Below, piece by piece: positions 39,936-45,447 of a stretch of 45,447 nucleotides of DNA (its first letter is position 1; each line of letters starts with the position of its first letter). Origin of the DNA: JAVWIF01 sp036639635 (GTDB lineage: Bacteria > Bacillota_I > Bacilli_A > Erysipelotrichales > Erysipelotrichaceae); the NCBI GenBank assembly GCA_036639635.1, contig JAVWIF010000009.1, forward strand, positions 1-45,447, given 5' to 3'. The notes beneath the pieces are model-generated. The model saw only the letters and a program-made list of their open reading frames with translations. It searched no databases and had not been told where the DNA came from. The position numbers and the translations under genes were made by a program.

Positions 39936-42161
39936 ATGAAAAAAACTAGACGAAATCTTCGTCCCAATACAATTGCACGCTCTGCTATCATTGGCTTTTT
40001 TTGTCTATGCGCTTTATTAGGTGTCGCAACGATCTATATGAACTTATTAAACAAAAATATAACTGATGATATTAAGAAAAATCTAAATGAAGTTTCTGAA
40101 AAGAATGCAAACGCAATTCGTGTAGGGATGGAAGATAATTTGACGTTGTTGAATTCATTTGCTGAATATCTTCAATTTGAAGATTTAAGCAATAAAGAAG
40201 TGATTGTGGATAAATTAGTAGAAGTAGTAAAAAAGAATGATTTCAAACGGATGGCAATTGCTGATTTAAACGGGGATTGTTATACAACAGATGGTGTTCA
40301 TACAAATATTAGTGAACGTGAATATTATCAAAAAGCCATCAAAGGAGAATCTAATATATCATCAATACTAAATGATTATATAGGGGATGGAAGTAAGATT
40401 AATGCCTATGCTTCGCCACTGTATCAAAACGGTGATGTACAAGGTGTGGCTGTGATTGTAAAAGAAACAAAAGAAGTTGCGGAGACATTATTAGTAAAGA
40501 GCTTTGATGGAGAAGGAATATCATTTCTTGTCGATAATAATTCTGAAATTGTCCTACGCTCTGATGATAAAAAAGAACTGGATATTCATAATATAGAACA
40601 ATTGAAATTTAGAGATGGGGCACAACAATATAAAGACAAAAATACCTCAGGAGTGTTACCTTTTACCTTAGGAAACAAAGAATATTATATGGCTTTTGAA
40701 CCATTGAAAATTAATGATTGGTATGTAATTTCGATTGTGCCTTCTAGTGTGATTGCTTCTGAAATTGCTTCTTTTACTTCTATGGCAGTATTGACTTGGA
40801 TTGCAATTATTGCTGTATTTATGGTTTTATTGTGGTACATTTATATAATATGGCAACGTCATAATAGACGCTTAGAGGCAGTGCTCTATAAAGATGCACT
40901 TACAGGGTATGCTAATTTTAATCAGTTTAAGGTAGATGTTGCAAAGTGCTTAAGTAATACTAATGAACAGTACGGTTCGCTTATTGAATTTGATATAGAT
41001 GATTTCAAAATGTTTAATAAATTTTATGGGTATGCGAATGGTGATGAACTTTTAAAAGCCATCATGCGCGTAGCAAATCTGTATTGTGGAAAAGATGAAT
41101 ACTGTGCACGTATTAGTGATGATCGCTTTGTCATGTATTGGTCAGATAGTGACGTAGAAGCGATAACAAGACGAATCAATGCGATGTATTCTAATGCAAT
41201 AACAGTATTTGAAAGTGACCATATAGGGATGAATTTTCAGTTATGTTTTGGAATCTTTGTGTTAGATGAAGAACACCACCATTTAATGAAATCATTAGAT
41301 AAAGCTATTTATGCGAAAAACTTTATTAAGAATAAATCAGGAAACTATATTTCTTTCTATAATGAAGAGATGTATCAACAAATTTTGAGAATTCGTAGAA
41401 TTGAAGAACGTATGGAAACAGCTCTTGAAAATGGAGAATTCATTGTTTATTTACAACCTAAAGTAGATGTTATAACAGAACAGATAGTAGCAGCTGAAGC
41501 ACTTGTACGTTGGTTAACACCTGAAGGAAAACTTATTTCTCCAGGAGAGTTTATACCGCTCTTTGAACGTAATGGTTTCTTAGAGAAGTTAGACTTATAT
41601 GTATTTGAAGTAGTATGTAAAACGTTGCACCATTGGCAAAAAGAAAACAAAAAAATGATTACTATATCAGTCAATGTATCAAAGAGTTATATCTTCTCAG
41701 AAGGATTCGCAAAACGACTTTATTCTGTAGCGAAAGCAAAGCAAGTAGAAACAAAATACCTAGAGTTAGAAATTACAGAAAATACAATGATTGAAAATTT
41801 AGATGAATTGATTACCGTAATTAATGAATTAAAGTCATATGGCTTTAAAGTAAGTATGGATGACTTTGGTAGTGGGTATTCTTCTTTGAACATGTTGAAG
41901 GATGTACCGATTGATATTATTAAATTAGATCAAGTGTTCTTTAAAGGCAGTGATAAGAATAAAGAAAAGAGTAACTTTATTGTAGAAGGATTATTAAGAA
42001 TGGTGGATTTATTACATATTGATACTGTTGCGGAAGGTATCGAAACATTAGAACAATTGAAGTTCTTACAACGTGTACATTGTCATATTGCACAAGGATT
42101 CTATTTCTATCATCCAATGCCAATTATAGAGTTGGAAAAGATTTTAAATAGGAAAGATTAA
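39936..42161 (+). CDS. Membrane c-di-GMP protein: dCache sensor, degenerate GGDEF, EAL phosphodiesterase
   Basis: Protein of 741 aa. Helix 1 (about 15-37) and helix 2 (about 280-305) flank an extracellular dCache-type domain (with S-E-R-E-Y-Y-Q-K-A-I-K-G-E-S-N-I-S). The GGDEF domain (about 325-460) keeps D-A-L-T-G-Y-A-N-F and the F-D-I-D-D-F-K-M-F-N motif, but the signature is S-D-D-R-F, so cyclase activity is unlikely. The EAL domain (about 480-735) has E-A-L-V-R-W, E-N-T-M-I-E-N, and M-D-D-F-G-S-G-Y-S-S-L, so it is probably an active c-di-GMP phosphodiesterase with the degenerate GGDEF as GTP or dimer sensor. Own promoter and terminator. Confidence 0.9.
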   Translation: MKKTRRNLRPNTIARSAIIGFFCLCALLGVATIYMNLLNKNITDDIKKNLNEVSEKNANAIRVGMEDNLTLLNSFAEYLQFEDLSNKEVIVDKLVEVVKKNDFKRMAIADLNGDCYTTDGVHTNISEREYYQKAIKGESNISSILNDYIGDGSKINAYASPLYQNGDVQGVAVIVKETKEVAETLLVKSFDGEGISFLVDNNSEIVLRSDDKKELDIHNIEQLKFRDGAQQYKDKNTSGVLPFTLGNKEYYMAFEPLKINDWYVISIVPSSVIASEIASFTSMAVLTWIAIIAVFMVLLWYIYIIWQRHNRRLEAVLYKDALTGYANFNQFKVDVAKCLSNTNEQYGSLIEFDIDDFKMFNKFYGYANGDELLKAIMRVANLYCGKDEYCARISDDRFVMYWSDSDVEAITRRINAMYSNAITVFESDHIGMNFQLCFGIFVLDEEHHHLMKSLDKAIYAKNFIKNKSGNYISFYNEEMYQQILRIRRIEERMETALENGEFIVYLQPKVDVITEQIVAAEALVRWLTPEGKLISPGEFIPLFERNGFLEKLDLYVFEVVCKTLHHWQKENKKMITISVNVSKSYIFSEGFAKRLYSVAKAKQVETKYLELEITENTMIENLDELITVINELKSYGFKVSMDDFGSGYSSLNMLKDVPIDIIKLDQVFFKGSDKNKEKSNFIVEGLLRMVDLLHIDTVAEGIETLEQLKFLQRVHCHIAQGFYFYHPMPIIELEKILNRKD

Positions 42162-42170
42162 GAAGTTAAG

Positions 42171-42210
42171 AGCATATACTCACTAGAGAGGTGAGATATA
42201 TGCTTTTTTT
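42171..42210 (+). terminator. Terminator overlapping the start of a small ORF
   Basis: AGCATATACTCAC pairs with GTGAGATATATGCT (one bulged A), loop TAGAGAG, then seven T residues. It ends the GGDEF-EAL transcript. The ribosome site GAGAGGTGAG and ATG (42200) of the following ORF lie in its loop and 3' arm. Confidence 0.88.
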
Positions 42211-42367
42211 GTCGTTTCAAGAGTATTTAACATTTTATCATTTAGATATTCATGATATTGCAAGTGATGAGAATGCTTTAAAACAATATTTGTATGCGTA
42301 TATAAAGTATTGCAAGAAATATCATATAATGAATAATGTCGAAGATCTGAAGAAGGAAATAAAATAA
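42200..42367 (+). CDS. Small conserved-looking protein of 55 aa, unknown function
   Basis: ORF of 55 codons starting MLFLSFQEYLTFYHLD with a strong AGAGAGGTGA ribosome site 5-8 bases before the ATG. Composition (Tyr, Lys, His, Asp) looks protein-like and helical throughout: residues 4-20 and 26-52 could be two amphipathic helices. It lies between the GGDEF-EAL gene and spoIIGA, and its translation start is buried in a terminator stem, so expression would require read-through. No family recognised; could be chance, but the ribosome site and codon pattern argue for a gene. Confidence 0.45.
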   Translation: MLFLSFQEYLTFYHLDIHDIASDENALKQYLYAYIKYCKKYHIMNNVEDLKKEIK

Positions 42368-42386
42368 AGAAAACTTTCTTTGTTAT

Positions 42387-42421
42387 CTCGACAAGTTGTG
42401 TAAGAGGGTGAGGACTATACT
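42387..42421 (+). promoter_or_regulatory. spoIIG-like promoter: sigma-A with 22-bp spacer and Spo0A box
   Basis: TCGACA (42388-42393) and TATACT (42416-42421) separated by exactly 22 bases, the unusual spacing known for the Bacillus spoIIG promoter. A 0A box (TTGTCGAG on the minus strand, 42387-42394; consensus TTGTCGAA) overlaps the -35, where Spo0A~P would contact RNA polymerase. Confidence 0.65.
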
Positions 42422-42453
42422 ATAAGCATTCTTAAAAAAGGAAAGGGGAAGGT

Positions 42454-43197
42454 ATGCTTATGGAGAGCTATTTAGAAGTTAGTTTTCTACATAATCTAAT
42501 CACTATTATGTTATCTGTAGTAATTGCACAGTATACAACGCTGCAACCACTTTCTAATAAACGTTTGTTTTGTTATGCCTTTGTGCTTAGTTTATATGGG
42601 TGTCTGACTTATTTTTCATATTCTATCGCGGGAAGTATATGTTTAGAAGCATTGTTCTTTATTACTTATTTTCGTTATGCGTATAAAACATATTTGATGG
42701 CATTATGTATTCGCTATGTAGCTTACGCTACAACGTTTGTATTGCTTATAGGGAGTTTTCATAATGGCTTGTACTTTGTGCCTATGAAGTATGAAATACT
42801 TCTTATATGGCTTTGTTATGGCTTGGCTTATGCATTGCTCTATCATAAATGGAAAGATGTATTTAGTAAGCTAAGCTATGTTTATCAAAGTACCTTGTTC
42901 ATGACACAAACAACCTTAAAGCTTCCTGCCTATTTGGATAGTGGTAACCTAGTGAGTCATGAACATATTCCCATTATCTTTGTAGATCAACAATATCTTG
43001 CATATTTTAAAGATCAAAGCATAGAATTAGTAGTAATGAATAGCATAACAAATACAACGATACTACGTTGTTATAAGTGCTCTATTCAATTGGAAGGATG
43101 TCAAAAACATATGGTTTATGTACATGCTGATAAACATTTAAATCTTCCTTTTAATTGTAAAGTACTCTTAAATATGAAAGTGATGACATTGGGGTAA
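42454..43197 (+). CDS. spoIIGA: Sigma-E processing peptidase SpoIIGA
   Basis: Membrane aspartic protease that cleaves pro-sigma-E in the mother cell after signal from the forespore. About five hydrophobic segments occupy residues 1-130; the cytosolic part carries the catalytic Asp in L-P-A-Y-L-D-S-G-N-L-V near residue 166. At 247 aa it is shorter than the roughly 300-aa Bacillus protein, mostly at the C-terminus. Two starts are possible, 42454 and 42460. The sigE gene begins 6 bases after its stop, the canonical spoIIG operon. Confidence 0.87.
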   Translation: MLMESYLEVSFLHNLITIMLSVVIAQYTTLQPLSNKRLFCYAFVLSLYGCLTYFSYSIAGSICLEALFFITYFRYAYKTYLMALCIRYVAYATTFVLLIGSFHNGLYFVPMKYEILLIWLCYGLAYALLYHKWKDVFSKLSYVYQSTLFMTQTTLKLPAYLDSGNLVSHEHIPIIFVDQQYLAYFKDQSIELVVMNSITNTTILRCYKCSIQLEGCQKHMVYVHADKHLNLPFNCKVLLNMKVMTLG

Positions 43198-43202
43198 ATA
43201 AG

Positions 43203-43907
43203 ATGAAAAGATTAAAACAAATTCTACGTTTTCTGTTCTTTAAACAAGAAGAAACACAAGTGTTTTATATGCAAGGGAGTGATGTATTACCAAAACCATT
43301 AGATAAAGAAGAAGAATTAAAGGCCTTAATTGCTTTAGAAGATGGTGATGAAGAAGCACGTAATACGTTAATTGAACATAACTTACGATTGGTGGTGTAT
43401 ATCGCTAAGCGATATGAAACGAATCCTATTTTTATGGAAGATTTAATTAGTATTGGTAGTATTGGACTAATAAAAGCAGTGAATACTTTTAAACGAGATA
43501 AAAACATCAAACTAGTTACGTATGCTTCACGTTGTATTGAAAATGAAATTTTAATGTTTCTACGAAAAAAAAGTCGACGTAAAAATGAAATAAGTTTTGA
43601 TGAACCTTTAAATGTAGATTATGACGGTAATGAACTTTTATTATCTGATATATTAGGAACACCTGATGATCTTGTCACAAAAGAGTTTGAACGTAATGAA
43701 AATAAACGAGAACTATTAAAAGCGATGGGTTGTTTAAAAAGTAGAGAACGTCAAATCCTACAAATGCGCTATGGCATAGAACATGAGGAATTAACCCAAA
43801 AAGATATTGCAAAGCGTTTAGGGATTTCACAATCATATATTTCACGGTTAGAAAAACGAATTATTCATAAACTAAAGGTTCAAATGAGTCAAAACCACAA
43901 CTACTGA
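43203..43907 (+). CDS. sigE: Sporulation sigma factor SigE (pro-sigma-E)
   Basis: Sigma-70 family factor of early mother-cell sporulation (234 aa). The N-terminal pro-sequence of about 20 residues (MKRLKQILRFLFFKQEETQ) ends before F-Y-M-Q-G-S-D-V-L-P-K-P-L, matching the cleavage region of Bacillus pro-sigma-E. Regions 2.1-2.4 read E-H-N-L-R-L-V-V-Y-I-A-K-R-Y...D-L-I-S-I-G-S-I-G-L-I-K-A-V-N-T-F; the region 4 HTH is L-T-Q-K-D-I-A-K-R-L-G-I-S-Q-S-Y-I-S-R-L-E-K-R. Cotranscribed with its protease SpoIIGA. A terminator-like hairpin follows. Confidence 0.95.
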   Translation: MKRLKQILRFLFFKQEETQVFYMQGSDVLPKPLDKEEELKALIALEDGDEEARNTLIEHNLRLVVYIAKRYETNPIFMEDLISIGSIGLIKAVNTFKRDKNIKLVTYASRCIENEILMFLRKKSRRKNEISFDEPLNVDYDGNELLLSDILGTPDDLVTKEFERNENKRELLKAMGCLKSRERQILQMRYGIEHEELTQKDIAKRLGISQSYISRLEKRIIHKLKVQMSQNHNY

Positions 43908-43927
43908 TGATACGGTAGTTTTTTTTA
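43900..43927 (+). terminator. Terminator after sigE
   Basis: AACTAC pairs with GTAGTT around a 10-base loop, then a T run; the hairpin overlaps the stop codon. Confidence 0.8.
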
Positions 43928-43984
43928 CTATTGTCAAGGATTATCGCTTTCCAATTACTTACAGTACAAAGCACTATAGCTTTC

Positions 43985-44013
43985 GTATACGTCGTATTTC
44001 ATAAGGGCACACT
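43985..44013 (+). promoter_or_regulatory. Sigma-F/sigma-G-type promoter of sigG
   Basis: GTATA (43985-43989), exactly 15 bases, GGGCACACT (44005-44013). This fits the forespore consensus GYWTA-N15-GGNNANANT. It would start transcription about 25 bases before the sigG start and agrees with sigma-F transcription of sigG in Bacillus. Confidence 0.7.
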
Positions 44014-44043
44014 CTTACTATAAACAGTATGGAGGAATGTGTC

Positions 44044-44823
44044 ATGAGCCGTTATAAAGTAGAGATAACTGGTATTAATACAGCTAGTTTGAAAGTTTTA
44101 AGCAATGCTGAAATGCAAATTCTTTTTAGAGCATTACAAGCAGGAGACATTAGTGCTAAAGATACCTTGATTCAAGGGAATCTAAAGCTTGTTTTATCAA
44201 TTGTCCAACGCTTTAGTGCACGAAGTGATAATCTGGATGATTTGTTTCAAGTGGGGTGTATTGGACTAGTTAAGTCCATTGATAACTTTGATTTAAAACA
44301 TGAAGTGCGCTTTTCAACTTATGCAGTCCCTATGATTATGGGAGAAATCAAACGTTACTTAAGAGATAACCAAGTCATACGCGTAAGTCGCCATTTAAAA
44401 GATCTAGCTTACAAAGTGTTTAAATTTAAAGAAGAATATATTCATCGATATCAAAAAGAACCAACCATATCTTATATAGCAACATCTTTAGAAGTAAAAG
44501 AAAAAGATATTGTGGATGCACTAGATTCCACACAAAGTGTCATTTCCATTTTTGAACCAATATACAATAGTGATGGTGATGAATTATTTCTTTTGGATCA
44601 AATCAAGGACGATAAAAATGAAATAGAAAAACTAAGTAATTTAATTACGCTGAATAAGAGCATGCATAGTTTAAAAGGAAAGGAATTAGATATTATTAAT
44701 AAACGATACTATCAAGATAAAACACAAAGTGAAATAGCACTTGAACTTGGTATATCTCAAGCGCAAGTATCACGTTTAGAAAAAAACGCCATTGCGCTAC
44801 TAAAAAAAGAATTTGAATCATAA
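44044..44823 (+). CDS. sigG: Late forespore sigma factor SigG
   Basis: Sigma-70 family factor (259 aa) directing late forespore genes. The conserved N-terminal S-R-Y-K-V-E-I-T-G-I-N-T-A-S-L-K-V-L is the signature separating SigG from SigF. Region 2 reads I-Q-G-N-L-K-L-V-L-S-I-V-Q-R-F...D-L-F-Q-V-G-C-I-G-L-V-K-S-I-D-N-F, region 4 is T-Q-S-E-I-A-L-E-L-G-I-S-Q-A-Q-V-S-R-L-E-K. Start at 44044 supported by GGAGG 7 bases upstream. In Bacillus and Clostridia sigG also follows spoIIGA-sigE. Confidence 0.95.
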   Translation: MSRYKVEITGINTASLKVLSNAEMQILFRALQAGDISAKDTLIQGNLKLVLSIVQRFSARSDNLDDLFQVGCIGLVKSIDNFDLKHEVRFSTYAVPMIMGEIKRYLRDNQVIRVSRHLKDLAYKVFKFKEEYIHRYQKEPTISYIATSLEVKEKDIVDALDSTQSVISIFEPIYNSDGDELFLLDQIKDDKNEIEKLSNLITLNKSMHSLKGKELDIINKRYYQDKTQSEIALELGISQAQVSRLEKNAIALLKKEFES

Positions 44824-44869
44824 GGAACACTTTACTTGTTTCTTCATATACTATTACTAGGTGAAGCAT

Positions 44870-45112
44870 ATGAAATATTCAGATATTAATTGTAAAGAAG
44901 TAATTAATATACGCGACGGTACCTTAGTAGGTGTTGTAAAAGACATGGGGTTTGATGCGTTTACGTATGAGATTCATTCCATCTTTGTGCATCCTGCTTG
45001 TTCGTTTGTGAAACGCATCCTTCCTTGGTTCTTTCCTTGTGAAGAAATTGAAATTGCCATTAATGAAATAGAAAGTATAACAGGAGATGTTATCCTTGTG
45101 AAATTTCATTAA
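44870..45112 (+). CDS. ylmC: YlmC/YmxH family sporulation protein (PRC-barrel)
   Basis: Small PRC-barrel protein (80 aa) in the typical place directly after sigG. Conserved parts are the N-terminal C-K-E-V-I-N-I-R-D-G-T-L-V-G and F-P-C-E-E-I-E-I-A-I-N-E-I-E-S-I-T-G-D-V-I-L-V. The family is tied to sporulation by gene context and mutant data in Bacillus relatives; its biochemical role is unclear. An in-frame GTG at 44861 is less likely than the ATG at 44870, which follows AGGTGA. Confidence 0.85.
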   Translation: MKYSDINCKEVINIRDGTLVGVVKDMGFDAFTYEIHSIFVHPACSFVKRILPWFFPCEEIEIAINEIESITGDVILVKFH

Positions 45113-45124
45113 ATGTGCAAAGTA

Positions 45125-45157
45125 AACATTCTATTATGCATGAATAGGATGTTTTTT
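45125..45157 (+). terminator. Terminator after ylmC
   Basis: AACATTCTATT pairs with AATAGGATGTT (one G-T pair) around ATGCATG, followed by a T run. Confidence 0.88.
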
Positions 45158-45165
45158 GTTTTGAA

Positions 45166-45225
45166 TGCCAAAGTACGGAGGTTTGTGGTGCCAAAACACG
45201 GATGTTAGTAGTGCCAAAGTACGGA
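45166..45225 (+). repeat. Three direct repeats with a 23-bp period, possible IS end
   Basis: TGCCAAAGTACGGA at 45166, TGCCAAAACACGGA at 45189 and TGCCAAAGTACGGA at 45212, evenly spaced by 23 bases (about two helical turns). Multiple short direct repeats near an end are typical of IS21-family elements, whose transposase would then lie beyond the window. They could equally be binding sites for a regulator. Confidence 0.6.
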
Positions 45226-45447
45226 ATTAAGTATTTCATTACGATAAAATATGTGCGGATATGGCAATTGACGAAATGAAGATTAGGTTGCCATAGAAAT
45301 GAAATTTTCTAGTCAAGATGCAATTGAAGAAGGCGCCTAGCTTTTTAATGATACTTTGTGCAACACAGTTTTCATACCAAAGAGAAGACAAAGTATGTCG
45401 TGCCGATTGGTTGTTTGAAAGATTAGGATGAATAAAATGCTGATAAG
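45226..45447. other. Window-edge region without recognisable gene
   Basis: About 220 bases with stops in all long frames; short frames such as M-A-I-D-E-M-K-I-R-L-P look like chance or debris. It may be the edge of a mobile element suggested by the adjacent repeats. Confidence 0.3.

Noticed and set aside
45166..45225. CRISPR array
   Set aside because: Only three 14-bp repeats with 9-bp spacers; far too short for a CRISPR array, no cas genes.

Overview
The window is AT-rich DNA from a low-GC Gram-positive bacterium of the Firmicutes (Bacillota). It carries an endospore sigma cluster (spoIIGA-sigE-sigG-ylmC), several vegetative Firmicutes gene orders (lspA-rluD; rnhC/cvpA-mutS2-uvrC; gerE-like/gerM/yfcE-like) and strong Shine-Dalgarno sites. 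The mix fits a spore-forming gut Erysipelotrichia-type organism, but this is inference from gene content, not a database match. No rRNA, tRNA or CRISPR array was recognised.

Layout. 1-263: end of tag (3-methyladenine glycosylase). 272-2791: two tandem vitamin-type ECF S-components divergent from a MocR/PdxR regulator, a probable vitamin B6 uptake module. 2821-4305: MATE exporter behind a terminator-like leader. 4328-7366: accessory-looking stretch with a strong promoter, a 30-codon ORF, adenosine deaminase, an HD phosphohydrolase, gene debris and an orphan STAS protein. 7559-9194: glycerol kinase. 9263-10929: possible flavin/electron-transfer lipoprotein, NusG-II protein, Gx transporter and TSCPD protein. 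11007-14619: heterodimeric ABC exporter whose second half is frameshifted. 14712-15983: HipA-like kinase. 16070-22171: beta-glucoside regulon (CRE, RNA antiterminator target, LicT/BglG antiterminator, PTS EIIBCA, two GH1 enzymes). 22172-23191: scar containing an IS200/IS605-like right end, a guanine deaminase and a duplicated GH1 fragment. 23250-25750: dUTPase-like gene and a PadR-HAAS operon. 25897-34833: housekeeping block (lspA, rluD, pseudo-rhomboid, dCMP deaminase, rnhC, cvpA, mutS2, uvrC). 34872-38404: GerE-type regulator, unknown protein, dead VanY-like protein, GerM protein, phosphodiesterase. 38517-42161: CofE-like ligase and a dCache-GGDEF-EAL protein. 42200-45112: small ORF and sporulation sigma cluster. 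45166-45225: three 23-bp-spaced direct repeats at the window edge.

How it works together. The beta-glucoside block is a complete catabolic circuit: CcpA (CRE) and the antiterminator gate expression, EIIBCA imports and phosphorylates the sugar, and two GH1 enzymes cleave it. The sporulation block reads like the Bacillus spoIIG-sigG region, including a sigma-A/Spo0A promoter with a 22-bp spacer before spoIIGA and a sigma-F/G-type promoter before sigG.

The most unusual signals are two likely pseudoenzymes (a VanY-family protein lacking all metal and catalytic residues, and a rhomboid lacking Ser and His), the orphan IS605/omega-RNA-like end inside a GH1 duplication, the A7 frameshift in the ABC exporter, and two genes whose ribosome binding region abuts or lies inside an intrinsic terminator (MATE gene and the 55-aa ORF at 42200). 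I did not find a clearly new multi-gene system; the adenosine deaminase-HD hydrolase pair is the nearest candidate and is speculative.
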